DNA of 64,000 bases from Urophycis tenuis (lineage: Eukaryota > Chordata > Actinopteri > Gadiformes > Phycidae), in assembly GCA_036785325.1 (NCBI GenBank), contig JAXIVH010000028.1, positions 4,938,946-5,002,945 on the forward strand, read 5' to 3'. The notes beneath the pieces were generated by a model, which saw only the letters and a program-made list of their open reading frames with translations, made no database searches and was not told the DNA's origin. How positions within the stretch are numbered: the first letter of the stretch is position 1; each line of letters opens with the position of its first letter. Of the stretch, positions 43,561 through 57,722 are shown piece by piece. The position numbers and the translations under genes were made by a program.

Positions 43561-45651
43561 GATATTGGCGAGTGCAACTGCCTTTGATCCCCTATTCAAC
43601 TACTGAGTCGTTGGATGAGGTGGGGGGGGTCATCGAGATAACTCTAACGAACCCAACCCTAACCATAGGCCTAACCTTAGCCCTAACCCTAACTCAACCC
43701 TAACACTAACCCTTACCTTGGCCCTAATCTTAACACTAACCTCAACCCCTAACCTTAGCCTTAACACTAACCCTAACCCCTACTCTAACTCTAACCCTAA
43801 CCCCTACTCTAACTCTAACCCTAAGCCTACCCTAACCTCCAACACTAACCCTACCCTAACTCTAACGCTAACCCTAACTCTAACGCTAACCCTAACTCTA
43901 ACCTTTACCCTAACTTTAGCCCTAACCCTAGCCTCAGCCATAACCCTAACCCTAACCTTAGCCCTAACCCTAACCTTAACCCTAACCCTAACCTTGGCCC
44001 TAACCTTAACACTAACCTCAAACCTAACCTTAACCCTAACCTCAGCCATAACCCTAACCCTAACCTTAGCCCTAACCCTAATTCTAGCCCTAACCCTAAT
44101 CTTAACCATAACCTTAACCCTAACCTTGGCCCTAACACTTAACCTAACCTTATCCATAACACTAACCCTAACCTCAACCCTAACCTTAACCCCAATCTCA
44201 GCCGTAACCCCAACCCTAACCTTATCCCTAACCTTAAACCTAACCCTAACCTCAGCCCTAACCTCAACCCTAACCTCAGCCCTCATCTTAACCCTAACCC
44301 CTAACCCCTAACCTCTAACCCTAACCCTAACCTTACCCTAACCGTAACGCTAACCCTAACCCTTACTCTAACCTTAGCCCTAACCTTAGCCCTAACCGTA
44401 ACCCTAACCTTAACCCTAACCTTAACCCTAAACCGTAACCTTATACCTAACCCTAACCTCAGCCCTAACCTTAACCCTAACCGCAACCCCTCCCATTTAC
44501 TTCAAACCTAACGTTAAGGTTAACTGCTAACTCTACCCCTAAATCTACCCTAACCTTAACCTACACTTGACATATTGGAGGAAGAAGACAATTACCCAGC
44601 ATGCATTTCATCCGGAAAACTTTTCACAAAAAACCCCATTACCGAAGTACCTACGGCGAGAATAGACTACCCCAAGAAATTGTTGTTTTGGGTGAGGAAA
44701 GTAAGCCATTGAGTCTTCTCTAAGGTCAACTTCCTACACAATCTCTGTAGTCGCGCGGTGTATGGGGCACAGGAATTGTTATTAACAGGCTGTTCGGCAT
44801 GGGGTCCTGGAGGGGCCAGGGAGGCAGTGCTTAGTCGCGGCTGGCCTTGGCCTTTCCTACCCTGGGACCGACTGGGAAGGCACCGCTGGTCGGGGCTGGT
44901 CTTGGTCTTTCCTAGGTCTGGACACCCATCGCTGAGGATAGCTGCATTGGGGGACCGTGGAGGCAGTGCTTTGTCACGGCTGGCCTCGGTCCTTCGTGAC
45001 CCCAGTTTTCTGCTAGTTCATCTGGACCCAACAGAGGACAAGAACCAAGCTCCGGCCCTGATTGGCCAAACCAGGGCTACCTAGCGGTGTTAACAACTGG
45101 TTTGTGCTGGTCAGGGGGTAAGTATGTGCCCCCTCCTCTCCATAACCAAAACAATGTATCCTAAAAAGTGTTTTACTTACCTTTACTTACCTCGACGTTA
45201 CCTCAACAAATGATCACTCCTAAAAAAGCTTAAACCCAATACCAATTCCATTTCGGAAACGACACACCTTGAGAATTGATCACTCTCGGGGGGGCCTCCC
45301 TTGGGTGAGGGTGTATAGTGACAATGGCCAGAAACACCCTATGATCCCAGGGTCCACTACTGATGACGTGTCCTAATATTTCGATAGCACGTTTATACTA
45401 AAATAGAAATGGAAAAGAAAAGTCTCGCTCCAGCTGTGACTCGTCTTTATTCAAATAAGTAAATATACCAATGCATTGGAAGTACCTTCAATCAAACTAG
45501 ATTGACCTCCATCTTGGAACAAAGAAAACCTTTGGGAAAAGGAAAAACAAGTCTATATCTCCAAATCAGCGGTTATATCACAACAAGACAGATAACCATT
45601 TCGTTTTACTTCATTCTTGGTAATATGGGAAAAGAGAGCTGCGGATGACTA
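43561..45651. repeat. C unit 6 of block 2, short form (2091 bp)
   Basis: Same length as the previous unit, with CTACTGAGTCG in the head. GC-block frame at 44758-45084. Confidence 0.9.
43650..44563. repeat. Degenerate telomere-like tract
   Basis: As in unit 5. Confidence 0.95.
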
Positions 45652-47730
45652 GATATTGGCGAGTGCAACTGCCTTTGATCCCCTATTCAACTACTGAGTC
45701 GTTGGATGAGGTGGGGGGGGTCATCGAGATAACTCTAACGAACCCAACCCTAACCATAGGCCTAACCTTAGCCCTAACCCTAACTCAACCCTAACACTAA
45801 CCCTTACCTTGGCCCTAATCTTAACACTAACCTCAACCCCTAACCTTAGCCTTAACACTAACCCTAACCCCTACTCTAACTCTAACCCTAACCCCTACTC
45901 TAACTCTAACCCTAAGCCTACCCTAACCTCCAACACTAACCCTACCCTAACTCTAACGCTAACCCTAACTCTAACGCTAACCCTAACTCTAACCTTTACC
46001 CTAACTTTAGCCCTAACCCTAGCCTCAGCCATAACCCTAACCCTAACCTTAGCCCTAACCCTAACCTTAACCCTAACCCTAACCTTGGCCCTAACCTTAA
46101 CACTAACCTCAAACCTAACCTTAACCCTAACCTCAGCCATAACCCTAACCCTAACCTTAGCCCTAACCCTAATTCTAGCCCTAACCCTAATCTTAACCAT
46201 AACCTTAACCCTAACCTTGGCCCTAACACTTAACCTAACCTTATCCATAACACTAACCCTAACCTCAACCCTAACCTTAACCCCAATCTCAGCCGTAACC
46301 CCAACCCTAACCTTATCCCTAACCTTAAACCTAACCCTAACCTCAGCCCTAACCTCAACCCTAACCTCAGCCCTCATCTTAACCCTAACCCCTAACCCCT
46401 AACCTCTAACCCTAACCCTAACCTTACCCTAACCGTAACGCTAACCCTAACCCTTACTCTAACCTTAGCCCTAACCGTAACCCTAACCTTAACCCTAACC
46501 TTAACCCTAAACCGTAACCTTATACCTAACCCTAACCTCAGCCCTAACCTTAACCCTAACCGCAACCCCTCCCATTTACTTCAAACCTAACGTTAAGGTT
46601 AACTGCTAACTCTACCCCTAAATCTACCCTAACCTTAACCTACACTTGACATATTGGAGGAAGAAGACAATTACCCAGCATGCATTTCATCCGGAAAACT
46701 TTTCACAAAAAACCCCATTACCGAAGTACCTACGGCGAGAATAGACTACCCCAAGAAATTGTTGTTTTGGGTGAGGAAAGTAAGCCATTGAGTCTTCTCT
46801 AAGGTCAACTTCCTACACAATCTCTGTAGTCGCGCGGTGTATGGGGCACAGGAATTGTTATTAACAGGCTGTTCGGCATGGGGTCCTGGAGGGGCCAGGG
46901 AGGCAGTGCTTAGTCGCGGCTGGCCTTGGCCTTTCCTACCCTGGGACCGACTGGGAAGGCACCGCTGGTCGGGGCTGGTCTTGGTCTTTCCTAGGTCTGG
47001 ACACCCATCGCTGAGGATAGCTGCATTGGGGGACCGTGGAGGCAGTGCTTTGTCACGGCTGGCCTCGGTCCTTCGTGACCCCAGTTTTCTGCTAGTTCAT
47101 CTGGACCCAACAGAGGACAAGAACCAAGCTCCGGCCCTGATTGGCCAAACCAGGGCTACCTAGCGGTGTTAACAACTGGTTTGTGCTGGTCAGGGGGTAA
47201 GTATGTGCCCCCTCCTCTCCATAACCAAAACAATGTATCCTAAAAAGTGTTTTACTTACCTTTACTTACCTCGACGTTACCTCAACAAATGATCACTCCT
47301 AAAAAAGTTTAAACCCAATACCAATTCCATTTCGGAAACGACACACCTTGAGAATTGATCACTCTCGGGGGGGCCTCCCTTGGGTGAGGGTGTATAGTGA
47401 CAATGGCCAGAAACACCCTATGATCCCAGGGTCCACTACTGATGACGTGTCCTAATATTTCGATAGCACGTTTATACTAAAATAGAAATGGAAAAGAAAA
47501 GTCTCACTCCAGCTGTGACTCGTCTTTATTCAAATAAGTAAATATACCAATGCATTGGAAGTACCTTCAATCAAACTAGATTGACCTCCATCTTGGAACA
47601 AAGAAAACCTTTGGGAAAAGGAAAAACAAGTCTATATCTCCAAATCAGCGGTTATATCACAACAAGACAGATAACCATTTCGTTTTACTTCATTCTTGGT
47701 AATATGGGAAAAGAGAGCTGCGGATGACTA
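45652..47730. repeat. C unit 7 of block 2, short form (2079 bp)
   Basis: Short form lacking one 12-bp CCTTAGCCCTAA near 46465. GC-block frame at 46837-47163. Confidence 0.9.
45741..46642. repeat. Degenerate telomere-like tract
   Basis: As in unit 5 minus 12 bp. Confidence 0.95.
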
Positions 47731-47811
47731 GATATTGGCGAGTGCAACTGCCTTTGATCCCCTATTCAACTACCGAGTCGTTGGATGAGGTGGGGGGGGT
47801 CATCGAGATAA
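47731..47811. repeat. C head stub (81 bp)
   Basis: Same stub and join as at 14414-14494. Confidence 0.9.
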
Positions 47812-48145
47812 GGAAGGAAAATCTAAGCTTTCCAACGGCGTATGGCTAGACTATATTGACTCATGGGTCGTTGAAATACTAAGCTAATTAATTTGTGTTC
47901 TGTAAGGAAAGATTAATGTTAATTGAAGCGTTGAAGGTTTTTTTTTAGCTGCTGGGTAGACTTCAGTCAACCTGACGCAGTTTTGTCTGTGAGCAACCAA
48001 ATTGATCAGAGATGGGCTCATTTTAAGCGGGAAAATCTAAGCTTTCCAACGACGTATGGCATGACTATATTTGCCCACGGGTCGTCGAAATAAAAAGCTG
48101 ATTCATGTGTGTTCTGTTGGCTGTGGAAAGAAAATAGCACACAAG
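47812..48145. repeat. S8: satellite, about 1.6 monomers
   Basis: Same structure as S2, including the T-run monomer start. Confidence 0.95.
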
Positions 48146-48303
48146 TCCTACCAAGTCAACTTTATTGTCAGTGATAAACATTAATAAATAAACAGTATGG
48201 ACATTGTATAAACAGTTGTATAAAAAGTGTAAACAGTATGAACAGTGTTCTTATAAAAGATATCAATATCAATACTGATCACGTGTGTATTTTATATTTC
48301 CAG
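48146..48303. repeat. B7 left part (intron-like)
   Basis: As in B2. Confidence 0.6.
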
Positions 48304-48807
48304 ATTATTTGTTGATGAGCCAGAGCCTGTGACTCCCACCAACCGGCCCGTTCAGCCCACTGCGTTGTCGTCCTCCACCCGGCCGAAGCCTCCTGCGCCC
48401 ACCCGCCTCCAGCCGAGGCCTCCTGCTGCATCAGCCTGTGGCCCGCCCGCCCCCTGTGTCGGCAGCACCCATACCGCTGGTCCTCCCCGCACAGCCACAG
48501 GCCCCCTCCGTCCTGCTTCGTGGGCCATCCTGCAGCTGTCTCTGCATTCATCGTGTGTCAAAACCATTCAAACTTGTATATGGTAACATTTCAAAATGAC
48601 ACCAGCATAAATGAGGACCTTGCAATAGGTTGTGTGTTACAGGACCCCCCTGGCATACAGCTGTATGTCTCTGTGAAGGTGGTTGTGAAGAACTGCATCC
48701 GGCTGAACAAGTACAAGTGCCGACGAGGCAGCAACTCTCTCGAGGGGTTGCACGCCCACCTGGTTAACGCCATCCCTTCACAGCGATGTGGGATCATGCT
48801 GTTCCAA
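48304..48807 (+). pseudogene. B7: exon-like segment, CGA copy
   Basis: 504 nt, CGA and Gln copy, CAGATT acceptor type. The second frame is open from 48520 to the donor. It has CTGCATTCATCG instead of CTGCAGTCATCG, shared with B9. Confidence 0.6.
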
Positions 48808-48817
48808 GTAAGTGATT

Positions 48818-48819
<2 letters not shown>

Positions 48820-48870
<51 letters not shown>

Positions 48871-48932
48871 GCGCGCGCATATATACACACACACACACAC
48901 ACACATATATACACACACATATATATATATAC
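48820..48932. repeat. CA/TA microsatellite of B7
   Basis: (AC)n, GCGCGCGC and AT runs. Confidence 0.95.
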
Positions 48933-49128
48933 TTGAACATAGCTGACCCTTTTTTTCCCCCTTCTCAGGGATTATGCTCCCAGTTTTGATCTCGGACGTC
49001 TGGTCACTTATAGCATATAATAATATTCTATTACTGTTAAGCCAACTATGAATAATAAAACAGGCCAAAACATGTGTCCTTTATCATAGCTACACGTATT
49101 ACAAAAAAAACGCGTGAATTGAAAAGTT
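48933..49128 (+). other. B7 second acceptor and right part
   Basis: TTCTCAG|GG acceptor (AG ends at 48968) after CTGAC and T7C5, as in B2. Confidence 0.4.
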
Positions 49129-51267
49129 GAAGGTATGTTTTTAGCTGCTGGGTAGACTTCAGTCAACCTGACGCAGTTTTGTCTGTGAGCAACCAAATTG
49201 CTCGGGGATGGGCTCATTTTAAGCGGGGAAATCTAAGGTTCCCAACAGCGTATGGCAAGACTATATTGAGTCATGGGTCGTTGAAATACTAAGCTAATTA
49301 ATTTCTGTTCTTTATTGAAAGATTGATGTTAATTGAAACGTTGAAGGTATGTTTTTAGCTGCTGGGTAGACTTCAGTCAACCTGACGCAGTTTTGTCTGT
49401 GAGCAACCAGACTGCTCGCGGATGGGCTCATTTTAAGCGGGGAAATCTAAGCTTTCCAACGGCGTATGGCAAGACTATATTGACTCATTGGTCGTTGAAA
49501 TACTAAGATAATTAATTTGTGTTCTGTAAGGAAAGATTGATGTTAATTGAAACGTTGAAGGTATGTTTTTAGCTGCTGGGTAGACTTCACTCAACCTGAC
49601 ACAGTTTTGTCTGTGAGCAACCAAATTGCTCCGGGATGGGCTCATTATAAGCAGGGAAATCTAAGCTTTCCAACGGCGTATGGCAAGACTATATTCACCA
49701 AAGGGCCGTTGAAATACTAAGCTAATTAATTTGTGTTCTGTAAGGAAAGATTGATGTTAATTGAAACGTTAAAGGTATGTTTTTAGCTGCTGGGTAGACT
49801 TCATTCAACCTGACGCAGTTTAGTCTGTGATCAACCAGACTGCTCGCGGATGGGCTCATTTTAAGCGGGGAAATCTAAGCTTTCCAACGGCGTATGGCAA
49901 GACTATATTGACTCATGGGTCGTTGAAATACTAAGCTAATTAATTTGTGTTCTGTAAGGAAAGATTGATGTTAATTGAAACGTTTAAGGTATGTTTTTAG
50001 CTGCTGGGTAGACTTCAGTCAACCTGACGCAGTTTAGTCTGTGATCAACCAGACTGCTGGCGGATGGGCTCATTTTAAGCGGGGAAATCTAAGCTTTCCA
50101 ACAGCGTATGGAAAGACTATATTGACTCATGGCTCGTTGAAATACTAAGCTAATTAATTTGTGTTCTGTAAGGAAAGATTGATGTTAATTGAAACGTTGA
50201 AGGTATGTTTTTAGCTGCTGGGTAGACTTCAGTCAACCTGACGCAGTTTAGTCTGTGAGCAACCAAATTGCTCGGGGATGGGCTCATTATAAGCGGGGAA
50301 ATCTAAGCTTTCCAACGGCGTATGGCAAGACTATATTCACCAAAGGGTCGTTGAAATACTAAGCTAATTAATTTGTGTTCTGTAAGGAAAGATTGATGTT
50401 AATTGAAACGTTAAAGGTATGTTTTTAGCTGCTCTGTAGACTTCATTCAACCTGACGCAGTTTAGTCTGTGATCAACCAGACTGCTCGGGGATGGGCTCA
50501 TTTTAAGCGGGGAAATCTAAGCTTTCCAACGGCGTATGGCAAGACTATATTGACTCATGGGTCATTGAAATACTAAGCTAATTAATTTGTGTTCTGTAAG
50601 GAAAGATTGATGTTAATTGAAACGTTGAAGGTATGTTTTTAGCTGCTGGGTAGACTTCAGTCAACCTGACGCAGTTTAGTCTGTGATGAACCAGACTGCT
50701 CGCGGATGGGCTCATTTTAATCGGGGAAATCTAAGCTTTCCAACGGCGTATGGCAAGACTATATTGACTCAAGGGTCGTTGAAATACTAAGCTAATTAAT
50801 TTGTGTTCTGTAAGGAAAGATTGATGTTAATTGAAACGTTGAAGGTATGTTTTTAGCTGCTGGGTAGACTTCAGTCAACCTGACGCAGTTTAGTCTGTGA
50901 TCAACCAGACTGCTCGCGGATGGGCTCATTTTAAGCGGGGAAATCTAAGCTTTCCAACGGCATATGGCAAGACTATATTCACTAAAGGGTCGTTGAAATA
51001 CTAAGCTAATTCTTTTGTGTTCTGTAAGGAAAGATTGATGTTAATTGAAACGTTGAAGGTATGTCTTTAGCTGCTGTGTAGACTTCAGTCAACCTGACGC
51101 AGATTTGTCTGTGAGCAACCAAATTGCTCGGAGATGGGCTTATTTTAAACGGGGAAATCTAAGCTTTCCAACAACGTATGGCATGACTATATTTGCCCAT
51201 GGGTCGTCGAAATAATAAGCTGATTCATGTGTGTTCTGTTGGCTGTGGAAAGAAAATAGCACACAAG
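49129..51267. repeat. S9: satellite array, 10 monomers
   Basis: 214-bp monomers. GACTCAAGGGTCG at about 50772 is the only difference I saw from S12. Confidence 0.95.
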
Positions 51268-51426
51268 TCATACCAAGTCACCTTTATTTTTCAGTGATAA
51301 ACATTAATAAATAAACAGTATGGACATTGTATAAACAGTTGTATAAAAAGTGTAAACGGTATGAACAGTGTTCTTATAAAAGATATCAATATCAATACTG
51401 ATCACGTGTGTATTTTATATTTCCAG
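51268..51426. repeat. B8 left part (intron-like)
   Basis: As in B3. Confidence 0.6.
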
Positions 51427-51930
51427 GTTATTTGTTGATGAGCCAGAGCCTGTGACTCCCACCAACCGGCCCGTTCAGCCCACTGCGTTGTCGTCCTCCA
51501 CCCGGCCGAAGCCTCCTGCCCCCACCCGCCTCCAGCCGAGGCCTCCTGCTGCGTCAGCCTGTGGCCCGCCCGCCCCCTGTGTCGGCAGCACCCATACCGC
51601 TGGTCCTCCCCGCACAGCCACAGGCCCCCTCCGTCCTGCTTCGTGGGCCATCCTGCAGCTGTCTCTGCAGTCATCGTGTGTCAAAACCATTCAAACTTGT
51701 ATATGGTAACATTTCAAAATGACACCAGCATAAATGAGGACCTTGCAATAGGTTGTGTGTTACATGACCCCCCTGGCATACAGCTGTATGTCTCTGTGAA
51801 GGTGGTTGTGAAGAACTGCATCCGGCTGAACAAGTACAAGTGCCGGTGAGGCAGCAACTCTCTCGAGGGGTTGCACGCCCACCTGGTTAACGCCATCCCT
51901 TCACAGCGATGTGGGATAATGCCGTTCCAA
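51427..51930 (+). pseudogene. B8: exon-like segment, TGA copy
   Basis: 504 nt, TGA and His copy, with CCTGCCCCCACC (a G-to-C change) shared with B10. Confidence 0.6.
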
Positions 51931-51940
51931 GTAAGTGATT

Positions 51941-51942
<2 letters not shown>

Positions 51943-51985
<43 letters not shown>

Positions 51986-52037
51986 GCATATATACACACA
52001 CACACACGCATATATACACACACATATATATATATAC
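51943..52037. repeat. CA/TA microsatellite of B8
   Basis: As in B6. Confidence 0.95.
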
Positions 52038-52232
52038 TTAAACATAGCTGACCCTTTTTTTCCCCCTTCTCGGGGATTATGCTCCCAGTTTTGATCTCGG
52101 ACGTCTGGTCACTTATAGCATATAATAATATTCTATTACTGTTAAGCCAACTATGAATAATAAAACAGGCCAAAACATGTGTCCTTTATCATAGCTACAC
52201 GTGTTACAAAAAAAACGCGTGCATTGAAAAGT
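52038..52232. repeat. B8 right part
   Basis: As in B6, with CGG at the acceptor place. Confidence 0.6.
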
Positions 52233-52773
52233 TGAAGGTATGTTTTTAGCTGCTGGGTAGACTTCAGTCAACCTGACGCAGTTTTGTCTGTGAGTAACCA
52301 AATTGCTCGGGGATGGGCTCATTTTAAGCGGGGAAATCTAAGGTTCCCAACGGCGTATGGCAAGACTATATTGAGTCATAGGTCGTTGAAATACTAAGCT
52401 AATTAATTTCTGTTCTTTATTGAAAGATTGATCTTAATTGAAACGTTGAAGGTATGTTTTTAGCTGCTGGGTAGACTTCAGTCAACCTGACGCAGTTTTG
52501 TCTGTGAGCAAGCAGACTGCTCGCGGATGGGCTCATTTTAAGCGGGGAAATCTAAGCTTTCCAACGGCGTATGGCAAGACTATATTGACTCATTGGTCGT
52601 TGAAATACTAAGCTAATTAATTTGTGATCTGTAAGGAAAGATTGATGTTAATTGAAACGTTGAAGGTATGTTTTTAGCTGCTGGGTAGACTTCAGTCAAC
52701 CTGACACAGTTTTGTCTCTGAGCAACCAAATTGCTTGGGGATGGGCTCATTATAAGCGGGGAAATCTAAGCTT
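52233..52773. repeat. S10: satellite, about 2.5 monomers
   Basis: Ends at the AAGCTT|GATATTGG join. Confidence 0.95.
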
Positions 52774-55550
52774 GATATTGGCGAGTGCAACTGCCTTTGA
52801 TCCCCTATTCAACAACCGAGTCGTTGGATGAGGTGGGGGGGGGGTCATCGAGATAACTCTAACGAACCTAACCGAGCCAGGGCCATCGAAAGAACGGGCT
52901 CTCTACACAACCCATTTATATTACCTTACCAACTGTTATTCACAAAACGACCACTAGATGGAGGCGATGGACCACCACTGAAGAATCAAAAGAAGGCAAC
53001 CAGCCTTTAACACAAAGACTAAAAACTCACTCCAGCTGTGATCCTCTTTATCTAAATAAATAAATAAACAAAAATGAATAAATAAATAGACTAAATAAAT
53101 ATACAAATATAAATAAATAAATTAAATATAGATTACCTTACCAACTATTGCAATTACCTATTATTATTATTATTACTTACCTATTAATGCAATTTCCCAA
53201 CCTGGGAACAATAGAGTATTTCTATTTCTATTTCTATAACTCTTCTTCACAAAACGACCACTAGGTGGAGACGACGCACCACCAGCGAGGAATCAAAAGA
53301 GGAGGAACAACCTTGAATACAAAGATTAAAACCCACTCCAGCGGTGAGTCTCTCGATGTATTTATTTACTAAAAAAATATATATTAAATATATATACTCC
53401 TCCCATCTCTTCTCCCCTGTCTTCCCTCATGGAAATGAGGGAGTTGGGGGAGATAGAGTGTACTAGCCCGATCCGGCGGGGATGAGTTCAGTCCGTACAG
53501 ACTGTCTCACCTTGACTCTACCTTCCTCAATCTCTAGCTCTAACTCTAACCCTAGGGATAACCTAAACCCCAACCCTAACCATAGGCCTAACCTTAGCCC
53601 TAACCCTAACTCAACCCTAACACTAACCCTTACCTTGGCCCTAATCTTAACACTAACCTCAACCCCTAACCTTAGCCTTAACACTAACCCTAACCCCTAC
53701 TCTAACTCTAACCCTAACCCCTACTCTAACTCTAACCCTAAGCCTACCCTAACCTCCAACACTAACCCTACCCTAACTCTAACGCTAACCCTAACTCTAA
53801 CCTTTGCCCTAACTTTAGCCCTAACCCTAGCCTCAGCCATAACCCTAACCCTAACCTTAGCCCTAACCCTAACCTTAACCCTAACCCTAACCTTGGCCCT
53901 AACCTTAACACTAACCTCAAACCTAACCTTAACCCTAACCTCAGCCATAACCCTAACCCTAACCTTAGCCCTAACCCTAATTCTAGCCCTAACCCTAATC
54001 TTAACCATAACCTTAACCCTAACCTTGGCCCTAACACTTAACCTAACCTTATCCATAACACTAACCCTAACCTCAACCCTAACCTTAACCCCAATCTCAG
54101 CCGTAACCCCAACCCTAACCTTATCCCTAACCTTAAACCTAACCCTAACCTCAGCCCTAACCTCAACCCTAACCTCAGCCCTCATCTTAACCCTAACCCC
54201 TAACCCCTAACCTCTAACCCTAACCCTAACCTTACCCTAACCGTAACGCTAACCCTAACCCTTACTCTAACCTTAGCCCTAACCTTAGCCCTAACCGTAA
54301 CCCTAACCTTAACCCTAACCTTAACCCTAAACCGTAACCTTATACCTAACCCTAACCTCAGCCCTAACCTTAACCCTAACCGCAACCCCTCCCATTTACT
54401 TCAAACCTAACGTTAAGGTTAACTGCTAACTCTACCCCTAAATCTACCCTAACCTTAACCTACACTTGACATATTGGAGGAAGAAGACAATTACCCAGCA
54501 TGCATTTCATCCGGAAAACTTTTCACAAAAAACCCCATTACCGAAGTACCTACGGCGAGAATAGACTACCCCAAGAAATTGTTGTTTTGGGTGAGGAAAG
54601 TAAGCCATTGAGTCTTCTCTAAGGTCAACTTCCTACACAATCTCTGTAGTCGCGCGGTGTATGGGGCACAGGAATTGTTATTAACAGGCTGTTCGGCATG
54701 GGGTCCTGGAGGGGCCAGGGAGGCAGTGCTTAGTCGCGGCTGGCCTTGGCCTTTCCTACCCTGGGACCGACTGGGAAGGCACCGCTGGTCGGGGCTGGTC
54801 TTGGTCTTTCCTAGGTCTGGACACCCATCGCTGAGGATAGCTGCATTGGGGGACCGTGGAGGCAGTGCTTTGTCACGGCTGGCCTCGGTCCTTCGTGACC
54901 CCAGTTTTCTGCTAGTTCATCTGGACCCAACAGAGGACAAGAACCAAGCTCCGGCCCTGATTGGCCAAACCAGGGCTACCTAGCGGTGTTAACAACTGGT
55001 TTGTGCTGGTCAGGGGGTAAGTATGTGCCCCCTCCTCTCCATAACCAAAACAATGTATCCTAAAAAGTGTTTTACTTACCTTTACTTACCTCGACGTTAC
55101 CTCAACAAATGATCACTCCTAAAAAAGCTTAAACCCAATACCAATTCCATTTCGGAAACGACACACCTTGAGAATTGATCACTCTCGGGGGGGCCTCCCT
55201 TGGGTGAGGGTGTATAGTGACAATGGCCAGAAACACCCTATGATCCCAGGGTCCACTACTGATGACGTGTCCTAATATTTCGATAGCACGTTTATACTAA
55301 AATAGAAATGGAAAAGAAAAGTCTCGCTCCAGCTGTGACTCGTCTTTATTCAAATAAGTAAATATACCAATGCATTGGAAGTACCTTCAATCAAACTAGA
55401 TTGACCTCCATCTTGGAACAAAGAAAACCTTTGGGAAAAGGAAAAACAAGTCTATATCTCCAAATCAGCGGTTATATCACAACAAGACAGATAACCATTT
55501 CGTTTTACTTCATTCTTGGTAATATGGGAAAAGAGAGCTGCGGATGACTA
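52774..55550. repeat. C unit 1 of block 3, long form (2777 bp)
   Basis: Long form, 10 G head, with GGGGATGAGTTC where earlier units have GGGGGTGAGTTC. GC-block frame at 54657-54983. Confidence 0.9.
53533..54472. repeat. Degenerate telomere-like tract
   Basis: CCCTAA and variants, plus strand. Confidence 0.95.
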
Positions 55551-57641
55551 GATATTGGCGAGTGCAACTGCCTTTGATCCCCTATTCAACTACTGAGTCG
55601 TTGGATGAGGTGGGGGGGGTCATCGAGATAACTCTAACGAACCCAACCCTAACCATAGGCCTAACCTTAGCCCTAACCCTAACTCAACCCTAACACTAAC
55701 CCTTACCTTGGCCCTAATCTTAACACTAACCTCAACCCCTAACCTTAGCCTTAACACTAACCCTAACCCCTACTCTAACTCTAACCCTAACCCCTACTCT
55801 AACTCTAACCCTAAGCCTACCCTAACCTCCAACACTAACCCTACCCTAACTCTAACGCTAACCCTAACTCTAACGCTAACCCTAACTCTAACCTTTACCC
55901 TAACTTTAGCCCTAACCCTAGCCTCAGCCATAACCCTAACCCTAACCTTAGCCCTAACCCTAACCTTAACCCTAACCCTAACCTTGGCCCTAACCTTAAC
56001 ACTAACCTCAAACCTAACCTTAACCCTAACCTCAGCCATAACCCTAACCCTAACCTTAGCCCTAACCCTAATTCTAGCCCTAACCCTAATCTTAACCATA
56101 ACCTTAACCCTAACCTTGGCCCTAACACTTAACCTAACCTTATCCATAACACTAACCCTAACCTCAACCCTAACCTTAACCCCAATCTCAGCCGTAACCC
56201 CAACCCTAACCTTATCCCTAACCTTAAACCTAACCCTAACCTCAGCCCTAACCTCAACCCTAACCTCAGCCCTCATCTTAACCCTAACCCCTAACCCCTA
56301 ACCTCTAACCCTAACCCTAACCTTACCCTAACCGTAACGCTAACCCTAACCCTTACTCTAACCTTAGCCCTAACCTTAGCCCTAACCGTAACCCTAACCT
56401 TAACCCTAACCTTAACCCTAAACCGTAACCTTATACCTAACCCTAACCTCAGCCCTAACCTTAACCCTAACCGCAACCCCTCCCATTTACTTCAAACCTA
56501 ACGTTAAGGTTAACTGCTAACTCTACCCCTAAATCTACCCTAACCTTAACCTACACTTGACATATTGGAGGAAGAAGACAATTACCCAGCATGCATTTCA
56601 TCCGGAAAACTTTTCACAAAAAACCCCATTACCGAAGTACCTACGGCGAGAATAGACTACCCCAAGAAATTGTTGTTTTGGGTGAGGAAAGTAAGCCATT
56701 GAGTCTTCTCTAAGGTCAACTTCCTACACAATCTCTGTAGTCGCGCGGTGTATGGGGCACAGGAATTGTTATTAACAGGCTGTTCGGCATGGGGTCCTGG
56801 AGGGGCCAGGGAGGCAGTGCTTAGTCGCGGCTGGCCTTGGCCTTTCCTACCCTGGGACCGACTGGGAAGGCACCGCTGGTCGGGGCTGGTCTTGGTCTTT
56901 CCTAGGTCTGGACACCCATCGCTGAGGATAGCTGCATTGGGGGACCGTGGAGGCAGTGCTTTGTCACGGCTGGCCTCGGTCCTTCGTGACCCCAGTTTTC
57001 TGCTAGTTCATCTGGACCCAACAGAGGACAAGAACCAAGCTCCGGCCCTGATTGGCCAAACCAGGGCTACCTAGCGGTGTTAACAACTGGTTTGTGCTGG
57101 TCAGGGGGTAAGTATGTGCCCCCTCCTCTCCATAACCAAAACAATGTATCCTAAAAAGTGTTTTACTTACCTTTACTTACCTCGACGTTACCTCAACAAA
57201 TGATCACTCCTAAAAAAGTTTAAACCCAATACCAATTCCATTTCGGAAACGACACACCTTGAGAATTGATCACTCTCGGGGGGGCCTCCCTTGGGTGAGG
57301 GTGTATAGTGACAATGGCCAGAAACACCCTATGATCCCAGGGTCCACTACTGATGACGTGTCCTAATATTTCGATAGCACGTTTATACTAAAATAGAAAT
57401 GGAAAAGAAAAGTCTCACTCCAGCTGTGACTCGTCTTTATTCAAATAAGTAAATATACCAATGCATTGGAAGTACCTTCAATCAAACTAGATTGACCTCC
57501 ATCTTGGAACAAAGAAAACCTTTGGGAAAAGGAAAAACAAGTCTATATCTCCAAATCAGCGGTTATATCACAACAAGACAGATAACCATTTCGTTTTACT
57601 TCATTCTTGGTAATATGGGAAAAGAGAGCTGCGGATGACTA
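55551..57641. repeat. C unit 2 of block 3, short form (2091 bp)
   Basis: Short form with the 18-bp gain. GC-block frame at 56748-57074. Confidence 0.9.
55650..56553. repeat. Degenerate telomere-like tract
   Basis: As in block 2 unit 5. Confidence 0.95.
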
Positions 57642-57722
57642 GATATTGGCGAGTGCAACTGCCTTTGATCCCCTATTCAACTACCGAGTCGTTGGATGAG
57701 GTGGGGGGGGTCATCGAGATAA
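57642..57722. repeat. C head stub (81 bp)
   Basis: Third occurrence of the stub and of the CATCGAGATAA|GGAAGG join. Confidence 0.9.
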
